Shown piece by piece: positions 44,522 through 53,327 of a stretch of 63,213 nt of DNA. Where the stretch lies: the NCBI GenBank assembly GCA_016219595.1, contig JACRLY010000090.1:1-63213 (forward strand), given 5' to 3'. The notes below the pieces were generated by a model that was given only the letters and a program-made list of their open reading frames with translations, had not been told where the DNA came from and did no database searches. The stretch is from Ignavibacteriota bacterium (GTDB taxonomy: Bacteria; Bacteroidota; Ignavibacteria; Kapaibacteriales; UBA2268). The stretch's first letter is position 1; every line of letters starts with the position of its first letter. The translations under genes and the position numbers were made by a program.

Positions 44522-45303
44522 TAATCGAACCCTTTATCAATCTGAATGAATGAAAAATTGTATAATGATATTGAAATGAAACCGAATAATGATGAAAAGC
44601 CCCACAAGAGTTTTTCCAAAGGGAAAGATGCATTTGAAGCAACTGATTCAGCTGCTTCCTGAAATCCACCCGGAAAGTAGAAATCCGCAATCAGCATAGC
44701 AATATTGCTGTCCCAAAAATAATTATTGACTATTGAAGTAAAAATACTTTTTGAGAGAATCCAGACAATCAGGACAATAACATTGACGAAACCGGGCACC
44801 CACTGACTTAATAGAGTACATATTGCTATATATGTCAGGGCTTCACCAAGATAAATTGCATGAATGCTGATAAAACTTAAAAAATTTAATTCAACTTTTA
44901 CCGGGATGAGAATAGACAATATTGTTACCGGAATTGTTCCAATAATTAACATTAATACAAAAATAGCAAGTGAAGTGGATATTATTTTTGTTAAAAGGAA
45001 ATCCGCCCTTGTAACCGGTCTGCTCAATATAGTTCTTATCCAGTGATTTTTTATATCATTTGAAATTATTCCGGCACCGAAAATCAGTGAAAGCAATGGT
45101 ACAAGTATTGAGAATCCCTGGGACAACAATGCCTGGACATTTAACAATTGTATAGGTCCATCTATATTATAAGCACCGACAAAGTATGGAATAAAATTGA
45201 CAAACAGACTAATAAGTAAAAGTATCGAAGTGATAATAATAACAGCAAGATTCCACATCTTTCTAAATTCCAGGAACAATAATTTTAATGATAATCCTGT
45301 CAT
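44521..45303 (-). CDS. ABC transporter permease (ABC-2 type)
   Basis: This is a 260-residue integral membrane protein with six or so hydrophobic helices. It contains the ABC-2 permease-like region IISNDIKNHWIRTILSRPVTRADFLLTKI (positions about 77-105). It overlaps the ATPase gene's stop by 4 bases and the thioredoxin-like gene's start by 1, so this is a tight operon. The transported substrate is unknown. Confidence 0.82.
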   Translation of the reverse strand: MTGLSLKLLFLEFRKMWNLAVIIITSILLLISLFVNFIPYFVGAYNIDGPIQLLNVQALLSQGFSILVPLLSLIFGAGIISNDIKNHWIRTILSRPVTRADFLLTKIISTSLAIFVLMLIIGTIPVTILSILIPVKVELNFLSFISIHAIYLGEALTYIAICTLLSQWVPGFVNVIVLIVWILSKSIFTSIVNNYFWDSNIAMLIADFYFPGGFQEAAESVASNASFPLEKLLWGFSSLFGFISISLYNFSFIQIDKGFD

Positions 45304-46040
45304 AGTGAAATCCTTTCATCCCTGAATTTTCTGAATGCTTCTTCAAGAAAACCAGGTTCCATAGTGTGCATATCATAATCACCTGACAGCACACCTTCAT
45401 TAATAAATAAAACCCTATCGCAGATTTTTTCTACTTCAGTCAAATTGTGGGAACTGAATAAAACAGTAATTCCATCTCTTCTTTTTTCTTCAATGAAGTC
45501 TCTTAACTCGAAAACTGAAGGAGGGTCGAGGAATGCAGTAGGTTCATCGAATATGAGTAGTTCAGGCAACCCGAGGAAAGCCTGAATGATTTCAATTTTT
45601 TGCCTCATACCCCTTGACAATGATTGAAGGCTTTTCTTATAACTTGATGTCATATGAAAAGCTTCCATGAGATACCTTATATTAGTATCAGCATCTTTAA
45701 CACCCGACAAATGAGCATTTATTTTCAAGTAAGATTCGACATTGACAGATTTGGCTATAAATTGCATATCTGCCTGAAAACCAAGTTTTTTCCTGACTGA
45801 TAAATGCAAAGGATGTTCATTAAAAATTTTAACTGTCCCTTTATCCGAATTGAGAAAACCAAGAATAATTTTTAAAAGCGTTGTCTTGCCGGCACCATTG
45901 GGTCCGATTAAACCGGTAATTTCATCTTTATTGATGATAGCAGACAAATCCTTCAAAGCATGAGTAGGGTATTTCGATTTTGCTTTGTAGGTTTTTGATA
46001 TATTATTTAATGATATAGCTACAGGCTTTTCCATTTTCAA
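45300..46040 (-). CDS. ABC transporter ATP-binding protein
   Basis: This is a 246-residue ATPase. Walker A is GPNGAGKTTLLK, the signature is LSRGMRQKIE, Walker B is LLIFDEPTAFLDP and the H-loop is FSSHNLTEVE. It pairs with the permease downstream to form an ABC-2 type exporter. It is the first gene of the minus-strand operon, with about 120 bases separating it from the upstream repeat-protein gene and its terminator. Confidence 0.92.
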   Translation of the reverse strand: MKMEKPVAISLNNISKTYKAKSKYPTHALKDLSAIINKDEITGLIGPNGAGKTTLLKIILGFLNSDKGTVKIFNEHPLHLSVRKKLGFQADMQFIAKSVNVESYLKINAHLSGVKDADTNIRYLMEAFHMTSSYKKSLQSLSRGMRQKIEIIQAFLGLPELLIFDEPTAFLDPPSVFELRDFIEEKRRDGITVLFSSHNLTEVEKICDRVLFINEGVLSGDYDMHTMEPGFLEEAFRKFRDERISL

Positions 46041-46113
46041 GAAAAATAAATATACATTTATTCAAAATACCTATTATTTATAAGTCTTCAAAATTATTTT
46101 GAATACAATAAAA

Positions 46114-46143
46114 AAAGCGTAGCAACCCAGGTTACTACGCTTT
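46114..46143 (-). terminator. Intrinsic terminator after the cysteine-repeat lipoprotein
   Basis: AAAGCGTAGCAACC / GGTTACTACGCTTT (one mismatch) folds a stem with a 2-base loop. On the minus strand it is followed by a T-run (the plus-strand A-run at 46108-46114), so it terminates the leftward gene at 46164. Confidence 0.8.
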
Positions 46144-46163
46144 AATTGAAATTTTAATCAGAA

Positions 46164-48977
46164 TTAATGAACCAGTCTTACTGTTTCCTGCTTCATTGCA
46201 CATTCCGGGAAATACAATCCATCAAATCCCTTTGTCTGGTATCCATCCTTTGTTATGTGGACATTATAAGTTGAAGGATGACATAAACCTTCAAATATTA
46301 CCCAGCCTTCCGCATTGGTTGTTCCTTCTTTTTTCAAATTATCTCCGAGGAATACTTTTACAGTTGCACCTTCGATAGGCAGTTCAGTTGCATTGTCGAT
46401 AACTTTTAATTTGAAAACTGCTGTACAGCATGTGTCTGCAGAATTGTGCTGAAGTTCCTTTACAACTTCTTTAGTTTGATTGCAGCCGAGTTCAATTTCG
46501 AATTCGGAATGCTGGTAACCTTCTTTAATGATATCCATTACATAATTGCCTTCGCAGAGTTCAAAGAATTTAGCAACTCCGTTTTCAACTGTTTTTGTAC
46601 CAATCAATTGACCATTTTTCCAGATTTTCACAGTTGCGCCATTTAATGGATCCTGTGTGTCTTTATCCTTAGGGAAAACATGAAATTGTCCCTGGCAACA
46701 TGAATCCTGTCCTTGTTCCCTTTGCAGAAGCCTTGTTTCTTCAAATACATGGTTACAAGTCATTGTAATATCAAATTCATCTCCAACGTAATGGTCTTTT
46801 GAAATTGTTAAGTGGTATGTTCCTTCGCATAGTTCAACAAACTTTGCAAAACCACCATCAACGGTCTTTTGATAAAGAAGAGTGCCATTATGCCATAGTT
46901 TTACAATAGCCCCATTCAATGGCTCATTGTTATCTTTGTCCTTAGGCATAATTTTTATAATACCTCTGCAGCATGTATCTCTCATCACAAGTAATTTGTT
47001 GAAATGAACTGTGTCATCACATCCCATTTGGAAAGCGAAATTACCTTCTTTGTAATAATCATTACCATAAGATATCTTGTATTCTCCTTCACAAATAAAT
47101 CTGAAAATGACAGTACCATCTTCGTTTGTTTTATATAAACTTAACTTCTGGTTGCCTTTCCATAAACTGACAGATAGATTATTAATAGGCAGACCTGTTG
47201 CTGAATCCTTGGCATTGAAATAAATAGTTCCGTTGCAGCAGGAATCATGTTCACTTTCTAAAAATTTTGTAAATTCTTTAATTTCATTTCCTGAGATTTC
47301 GACTACAAATTCATTATGTGAGTAACCATCTTTTGTGATATCAAAAACATATCTTCCTGCGCAAAGTTCATTAAATAAAACGAAACCGTTTTCTACTGTT
47401 TTTTGACCTTTGAAATCATCACCCTTCCACATTTTTACTGTAGCTCCATTTAGGGGCTGTTCGTTTTTCTTATCCTTAACATAAATTTTAATCTGACTTT
47501 GGCAAGGTTCAGTATGTGGAACCATTTTTCTTTCAAATCGCATAGTATCGTTGCAATTCATTTTGAAAGAAAATTCAGGTGTGAGCCAGCCTTCTTTATG
47601 GATAGAAACTCCGTATTCAGCTTCACATATTTCCCTGAAAATAACTTTACCATCTTCATTTGTTTTATACTCCGAAATCTTTTGGTCGCCTTTCCATAAT
47701 CTGACTATTACCTGCGGTAATGGAGTATTCATAGCAGAATCGATAACTGTTATCTCGATTACACCCCGGCAGCATGAATCGAGACTTGCTTTGCTTTGCA
47801 TCTGCTTGGTAATTTCTTTTGTTTCATTACAGCCGATTTCTGCGGCGAATTCGATATGTTGATAACCCTCAAAAAATATGTCCAAACCGTATGCACCTTC
47901 ACAAAGTACAGTAAATTCGGCTACACCGTTTTCGGATTTCTTTTCTGCCATCACCTGGCCTTCTTTCCAGAGTTTGACTAAAGCACCATTCAAGGGCTGT
48001 CCGTCTGATTTGTCAGTCGGGTATATTTTCAATATTCCATGGCAGCATGAATCATCGGTTGGCTTCAGGTATCTTGGCAAATCGAGAGTGTCATCACAAT
48101 CCATGTGTAATTCGAATACCTGCTCGTAGTATTTATACTTATTTAATATCAGCCTGTAATCACCTTCACAAATTCCGCGGAATTTTACCATTCCAACATC
48201 ATTTGTCTTATATTCACTTAGTTTGTGGTCGCCTTTCCATAGTCTTACAGTAGCTTCATTGACAGGTTGCTGAGTAGCAGAATCAAGGACTGTCAAATTA
48301 ATTACACCATTACAGCAACTATCATTTTCATCATGTCCCAACAGGAAATATGAAAAATCAAGCGTATCACAATCATTTAGTTCAAATTCTTTTTCTATTA
48401 CTTTGAAACCTTCTTTTGCTAACCTGAGCCAATAATTTCCAGGACATACATGTTCAAATACAAGAATTCCCTGGTCATTTGTGTATGCTTTCCTTATTAA
48501 TTTATCACCCCGGTTGAGTCTTACTTCGACACCTCCCAATGAGGAACTGTCAAGATGTTTGAAAGTGCGAATAGTAACCTGCCCGCAGCAACTATCATCG
48601 TGTAATAACCTGATAGGAACATCTTTCCTGTCATGATTGCCGACAAAACCCGATGCCTTTGCCTGCATGGTTTTGAAATCTTCATGCGATATTTTCAAAT
48701 CAATTTTACTAATATCATCCGGCATGTTGTTCAACTGGAATTTTCCATCTTCATCAGTAGTATCAGAAGAAAGTAAATCCTGGATTGCCGCACCATTATT
48801 AATTGCCTCGACAATTGCATTCGGCACACCATTATCCTGCTCGTCTTTTATGACTCCTGCGATTACATTAGTGTCATTCGGATTTGTGTTATTATCTTTT
48901 GTGCAGGCAAGGATGAATACAAATGATAAGAATAAAATCGGTAAAAGTATACGTGGTAAACTTTTAAGTTTAGACAT
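46164..48977 (-). CDS. Lipoprotein with nine cysteine-bearing carboxypeptidase-regulatory-like repeats
   Basis: This protein of about 937 residues begins with a lipobox (LSFVFILACTKDN). The start at 48977 is preferred because GAGGG precedes it. Residues about 40-130 form a carboxypeptidase-regulatory-like domain (VIAGVIKDEQDNGVPNAIV). Nine repeats of about 88-92 residues follow. Nearly every repeat begins DSCC and carries two more Cys (in LCEGxY and xCNxT). Two repeat types alternate: one with VRLWKGDxKxSEYKTNEDG and one with PLNGAxVKLWKxG. The fifth repeat is degenerate (EPCQ, and no third Cys). It is probably a long, disulfide-stabilised periplasmic or surface fibre, but that is inference. 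Confidence 0.85.
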   Translation of the reverse strand: MSKLKSLPRILLPILFLSFVFILACTKDNNTNPNDTNVIAGVIKDEQDNGVPNAIVEAINNGAAIQDLLSSDTTDEDGKFQLNNMPDDISKIDLKISHEDFKTMQAKASGFVGNHDRKDVPIRLLHDDSCCGQVTIRTFKHLDSSSLGGVEVRLNRGDKLIRKAYTNDQGILVFEHVCPGNYWLRLAKEGFKVIEKEFELNDCDTLDFSYFLLGHDENDSCCNGVINLTVLDSATQQPVNEATVRLWKGDHKLSEYKTNDVGMVKFRGICEGDYRLILNKYKYYEQVFELHMDCDDTLDLPRYLKPTDDSCCHGILKIYPTDKSDGQPLNGALVKLWKEGQVMAEKKSENGVAEFTVLCEGAYGLDIFFEGYQHIEFAAEIGCNETKEITKQMQSKASLDSCCRGVIEITVIDSAMNTPLPQVIVRLWKGDQKISEYKTNEDGKVIFREICEAEYGVSIHKEGWLTPEFSFKMNCNDTMRFERKMVPHTEPCQSQIKIYVKDKKNEQPLNGATVKMWKGDDFKGQKTVENGFVLFNELCAGRYVFDITKDGYSHNEFVVEISGNEIKEFTKFLESEHDSCCNGTIYFNAKDSATGLPINNLSVSLWKGNQKLSLYKTNEDGTVIFRFICEGEYKISYGNDYYKEGNFAFQMGCDDTVHFNKLLVMRDTCCRGIIKIMPKDKDNNEPLNGAIVKLWHNGTLLYQKTVDGGFAKFVELCEGTYHLTISKDHYVGDEFDITMTCNHVFEETRLLQREQGQDSCCQGQFHVFPKDKDTQDPLNGATVKIWKNGQLIGTKTVENGVAKFFELCEGNYVMDIIKEGYQHSEFEIELGCNQTKEVVKELQHNSADTCCTAVFKLKVIDNATELPIEGATVKVFLGDNLKKEGTTNAEGWVIFEGLCHPSTYNVHITKDGYQTKGFDGLYFPECAMKQETVRLVH

Positions 48978-49095
48978 AAGGACCCTCAACATTTATTATT
49001 AAATATAAAGATAATTCACCTCTAACAAAGAAGAATAACACAATAAATTATAAAAGGTTGCAGAAATAATTAAATTTTTTTTAATTTAATTTTAA

Positions 49096-49839
49096 CTATT
49101 TATTTATTAATAACTTACTGATATTATTATTAATTCCGATGAAATATAAACCATTGACTAAATCATTAACCGGGATATGAATTTCCGTATTTCCGCCCAA
49201 AATGTTATTGTTATAAATCTTTTGCCCGTATAAATTATATAATGTTATAATATCTATTTTTTCTGATGATTTTGAATTAATTATTAATTCATCTTTGATT
49301 TGGTAAACAGCAAAATCGTTCAATATATTTCCATTTTCATATACATTTTCCACCAATGGAATAAAATCAACAGAATTACCGGTATAATTTGGAATTGCCA
49401 GTTCATTCTTCGCAGAATTAAAATAAATATCACTTGGTGCACTGAAACCACTTCTGAATTCTGTTAAATTATTTATATCATTCATACTGCATTTAAGAAT
49501 TTTCCCAATACCTTCCGATATCATCATATCTCCCCAGCATGCAACATAAAGATTGCCATCATTATCTTTCGTAATACCATCAAAATATTTGTAATTGTTA
49601 AAATCATATCTTGCCTCCTCAGACCAGGATACTAAATCAAATACAATAATTTGAGCTTCTTCCCAATAATTTGTCATATATAATTTATTATTATCGTAAA
49701 TAATACACTCCGGCTTTTCAATTTGCTGTAATGTATATGGTAAAAGGGATTTATCGGAAATATTATAAATAAACGAGAATAAATTTGAGATTGAAAAGAA
49801 CATAATCATTGCAATGAGTATCTTACCTGCATTTTTCAT
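49096..49839 (-). CDS. Secreted hypothetical protein with T9SS-like sorting domain
   Basis: This is a protein of about 247 residues starting at the ATG at 49839, preceded by AGGAAGA. An in-frame ATG at 49884 lacks a ribosome site. A signal peptide (KNAGKILIAMIMFFSISNLF) is followed by beta-propeller-like strands (CIIYDNNKLYMTNYWEEAQI, then GNLYVACWG). The C-terminal module is IDIITLYNLYGQKIYNN ... GLYFIGINN, resembling the T9SS sorting domain. The function is unknown. Confidence 0.68.
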   Translation of the reverse strand: MKNAGKILIAMIMFFSISNLFSFIYNISDKSLLPYTLQQIEKPECIIYDNNKLYMTNYWEEAQIIVFDLVSWSEEARYDFNNYKYFDGITKDNDGNLYVACWGDMMISEGIGKILKCSMNDINNLTEFRSGFSAPSDIYFNSAKNELAIPNYTGNSVDFIPLVENVYENGNILNDFAVYQIKDELIINSKSSEKIDIITLYNLYGQKIYNNNILGGNTEIHIPVNDLVNGLYFIGINNNISKLLINK

Positions 49840-50086
49840 ATTAATCTTCCTAAAATAATTTATAAAATACTTTGTCATTTTCATAGCAGTATAAATATTT
49901 AGTTTACTTAATTAATTTTTGCTATGTAACAAAGTATAAAAATGGAAATTTTTCCACAGAAAACAAAATGGAATGTTGAAAACATGTTTAGATGTTAATA
50001 ATTAATAAGGTTCTAATGTTATGATTAATTATTACTTTTGAATCCCAATTTTTTTAAGATTTTCATTATTTAATCAAGGAACACAA

Positions 50087-51488
50087 ATGAGTGGCTCATA
50101 CATAAATGAATTCGATAATGTTTATCCTTATGCCAAGAAGTTTGCCGGTGGAAGGGAAAAATCTCAGAAAATAGATTTCGAATCGTTTGGTTCGAAAGTA
50201 CCTCCTCATTCCCCTGAAGCGGAGATGGCTGTAATCGGTTCGATGATGCTCGAGCAATCATCAATAGCAAAGGTGATTGAAATACTCGAAATTGAAAGTT
50301 TTTACAGCGAAGCAAACCGTAAGATATATGATGCGATACTCGGCATGTTCAATAAGAAAATCGATGTAGATATAATAACTTTATCGGAGGAGCTTGTTGC
50401 CCGCAAACAGCTCGAAGAAATCGGGGGAACAGCCTATTTATCTGATATAAACCGTAAGACTCCGACTGCTGCAAACGTAGAGCATTATGCAATGATAGTC
50501 CAGGAGAAATATTTAAAAAGAGCACTGATTTCCACAGCTGGAAAAATTCTTTCGAGTGCTTATGATGAATCAACCGATGCACTTGAAGAAATAGACCAGG
50601 CGGAAAGTGAAGTATTCAAATTGTCCGACAAAAGATTTCACAAAGGATATGTGAAAATTAAGCCGATTATTTATGACGCTTTCAAATTAATTTATCATTA
50701 TAGCAGGAAGACCTTCAATGGGTAAAACCGCCCTGGCTATGTCGATGGCGAGGAACATGGCAGTGGAATACAAAAGAAAAGTGGGATTCTTTTCCATAGA
50801 AATGGACGCACAGCAATTGGCTCTTCGTCTGCTTGCCGCCGAAGCAAAGGTTAATGCCAATGACATAAGAATCGGCAAAGTTACTGTCGACTCACTTCAT
50901 AAAATTGTTAAAGTGATGAGCAAAATCAGCGATGCACCTATTATTATCGACGACAGTGCATCTTTGACGATTATGGAGCTTCGTGCCAAGTGCCGTAGGA
51001 TGATTGCCGAGTATGGGGTTGACATCGTAATGGTTGACTACCTTCAGCTAATCAGGTCGCCGAAAGCGGAAAGCCGCGAACGTGAAATTTCGATTATCTC
51101 GCAGACACTGAAGCAAATGGCAAAGGAATTGAAAATTCCTGTTGTTGCTCTTGCACAGCTAAACCGTTCGAGTGAGAAAAGGGAAGACAAACGCCCGATG
51201 CTGTCCGACCTTCGTGAATCGGGAAGTATCGAGCAGGACGCTGACGTTGTGATGTTTGTACATCGTCCTGAATACTACAAAATAAAAACTTACGAGGACA
51301 ACACACCAACGGAAGGCACAGCCGAAGCCATAATCGGCAAGCACAGGAATGGTCCAGTCGGGGTAGCACGTCTTGCATTTGTAAAGGAGTATGCAAGGTT
51401 CGAAACGCTTGCCTTCGAGTACCAGGACATACCCGAAGACCTTGTCAAATTCGATGCCGACGAAGAGGAAGAAGAGCCGGTGTTTTAA
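50087..51488 (+). pseudogene. dnaB: Replicative DNA helicase DnaB with a frame-breaking internal deletion
   Basis: The first frame (50087 to about 50692) gives a normal DnaB N-terminal domain and linker: PHSPEAEMAVIGSMMLEQSS, ITLSEELVARKQLEEIGGTA, then IKPIIYDAFKLI. A second frame, in a different phase (50691-51488), gives FIIIAGRPSMGKTALAMSMA, MVDYLQLIRSPKAESREREI and LSDLRESGSIEQDADVVMFV, which is the normal RecA-like helicase core. The roughly 35 conserved residues that should join them (the TGFxxLDxxxxGLxxxD segment) are missing. As given, the gene cannot produce full-length DnaB. Since the cell needs DnaB, an assembly error or another copy is likely. Confidence 0.85.
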
Positions 51489-51531
51489 TAAATTTATAAG
51501 GTAATTTGCTAATGATAAATTCAATTATGAA

Positions 51532-52875
51532 TTATTCGTCAGCTTCATTATTCCCTTGCATTAAACTTGTATGATCTGATAAACTATTTAACAACCATTT
51601 ATTGTCAATCAAAAGAAAGTCTATAAATAGTTTTTTACCATTATCGCTTAATAATTTGATATGATGAAATAAAATTTCCTCTTTTTTGTTTCTAATTCTA
51701 TATGATTTATTGTCAAAACATACGTGATAGCCAGATTTAAAGTATTTTATGGTAAATATCCATAAAGCGGAAATATCCATATATTTACTTCTAAAATTAC
51801 AAAAATGCGGAGTTACCAAGTCAAAGTTCCTGCACAATTCTAAAAATATTTCTCGATTTTGAATAATATCATGAATTAATTCAAAGCATTTAAAATAATC
51901 ATAATTTTCTAAATTGTAATAAAATACTCCATCCTTAGTACAGATTGTAATATCAGAAAAAAATGGGTAATCGATTACTTTATTTGTTATAAAATAAATT
52001 TCCTGAATGAAATTATTTGCATTAAATTCGTTATAATCTATCCATTCATTGCTATCTAATATAGCAAGACCTTTTTTTGTTCCGATAAAAATTCTATTTG
52101 TTTTATCACATGAAAGACAAGTAATCCAGTTATCAGGAAGTTTTGAATTGTCTTTATTATAACAAATCCATTCATTATCAAAATAAACCATTAATCCTTT
52201 TTTAGAACCGATATATATTTTTCCAGAAGAATCGATTAACATACAAGTTGTTTCTGATAATATATTACAATCTTTCTCTTCATAAAAATCCCAATCTGAA
52301 CCATCAAATTTCATTAAACAATATGGTGTTACAGCCCACAGAATATTTTTATTATCAATTGCAATATCTAAGATTGAATCCGAAGGAAAATCACAATTAG
52401 ATTTGTTATAAATTGTCCAATTACTATCATTATACATTGCAATTCCAGATGTAGTACCAAACCATTTTTGTTTTTTTGAATCAATTTCTATTGATGTAAC
52501 ATTATTATCAGGAATTGGGGAATTAATTGTATTTAATATTTTATTCTTAATTTTCAAATCGACATATATACCGTTCTTTGTAGTTGCCCAAATATATCCT
52601 GAAGAATCCTTTTTAATGTCGGTAATATCTTCTATAGTTATTTCAGTGCATTTTTCAGGTTCGGTCCTGGTGCCTTTATATTTTGTTTTTCTAACTAATA
52701 TATTCTTTTCAGATCCGAGCCAGATTCGTGAATAATTGTCAAATTCTACTGCTTTGATAGGGCTCTCAAATTCAGGTAAGCCAATTTCCTGTTTAGAAAA
52801 ATAGATATTCAAATTCTTCGAATAATTTATATTCAGAGAGAAAATGAAAAATAATATGTATATTATTTTATTCAT
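51532..52875 (-). CDS. Two-component-regulator-propeller repeat protein
   Basis: This is a 447-residue protein with a signal peptide (IIYILFFIFSLNINY) and two-component-regulator propeller repeats (RIWLGSEKNILV, YIWATTKNGIYVD, KQKWFGTTSGIAMY, RIFIGTKKGLAIL). It lacks a Y_Y_Y domain and a histidine kinase, so it is a free propeller rather than a hybrid sensor. The C-terminal region (about residues 310-447) is helical and unrecognised. It converges with dnaB. Confidence 0.72.
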   Translation of the reverse strand: MNKIIYILFFIFSLNINYSKNLNIYFSKQEIGLPEFESPIKAVEFDNYSRIWLGSEKNILVRKTKYKGTRTEPEKCTEITIEDITDIKKDSSGYIWATTKNGIYVDLKIKNKILNTINSPIPDNNVTSIEIDSKKQKWFGTTSGIAMYNDSNWTIYNKSNCDFPSDSILDIAIDNKNILWAVTPYCLMKFDGSDWDFYEEKDCNILSETTCMLIDSSGKIYIGSKKGLMVYFDNEWICYNKDNSKLPDNWITCLSCDKTNRIFIGTKKGLAILDSNEWIDYNEFNANNFIQEIYFITNKVIDYPFFSDITICTKDGVFYYNLENYDYFKCFELIHDIIQNREIFLELCRNFDLVTPHFCNFRSKYMDISALWIFTIKYFKSGYHVCFDNKSYRIRNKKEEILFHHIKLLSDNGKKLFIDFLLIDNKWLLNSLSDHTSLMQGNNEADE

Positions 52876-53104
52876 TATTACTTAACTTATGGAAATTTTT
52901 CCAAATATTCAATTTCCCCAATATTTCTTTCTTAGACGCAAAAATTTTCCGCAAATATTTTTATTATTTAGCACTTAATTTTTTGGTAAAGTGGATTTTT
53001 CCTATTAATTTTGAAGTTTGTATAAAACATAATTATAAATTCATTAGGAATTATCCTCAATTATGATATTTATATGTGTGTTTGTTCTTTTGGTGTATGA
53101 ATAG

Positions 53105-53124
53105 CCACTATCTTTAGATAGTGG
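53105..53124. repeat. REP-like palindrome, copy 2
   Basis: CCACTATCT and AGATAGTGG flank TT, the same arms as at 39522-39541. GAATAG precedes it as at 55764. It is the first member of the palindrome cluster. Confidence 0.8.
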
Positions 53125-53146
53125 TGGGAATATCCCGGATAATTAT

Positions 53147-53257
53147 GACTTTAGTCATTTATATAAGGGGATAAATCCAATAAGGTGGATGGCTATTAAA
53201 CCACGACTTAAAAGTCGTAGCTATTCAGGATAAGGTGTCAGGAGTAACTCCTGACAC
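53147..53257. repeat. Cluster of short palindromes upstream of ffh
   Basis: The cluster contains ATGACT/AGTCAT (53147-53158), ACGACTT/AAGTCGT (53203-53218) and GTGTCAGGAG/CTCCTGACAC with a TAA loop (53235-53257). Each has a loop of only two or three bases. The string of different hairpins looks like remnants of REP elements or transposon ends. None has a terminator-like T-run. Confidence 0.65.
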
Positions 53258-53327
53258 GGTATAAATTAAAATTGAGAGTCGGGTGTAATCCCGGATAGAG
53301 TTTGAAAATAATTATTAAAGTTTAAAA

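Larger units (their letters stand above)
52876..53327. other. Intergenic stretch with a palindrome cluster before ffh
   Basis: I see no gene in these 452 bases. The first half is AT-rich and unremarkable. From about 53094 to 53300 there is a cluster of short perfect inverted repeats: CCACTATCT/AGATAGTGG, AATGACT/AGTCATT, ACGACTT/AAGTCGT and GTGTCAGGAG/CTCCTGACAC. The ffh promoter probably lies in or after this segment but is not resolvable by eye. Confidence 0.7.

Noticed and set aside
47499-48253. Several plus-strand frames opposite the cysteine-repeat lipoprotein
   Set aside because: They are shadows of a strongly coding minus-strand repeat gene, with no ribosome sites or family resemblance.
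46164-48977. CRISPR-like periodicity
   Set aside because: The periodicity is protein-level (about 90 residues) in one open frame; no direct DNA repeats with unique spacers are present, here or elsewhere in the window.
50685-50720. Programmed frameshift in dnaB
   Set aside because: A frameshift would join the two frames, but a conserved segment of about 35 residues is absent from the DNA, so shifting alone cannot restore the protein.
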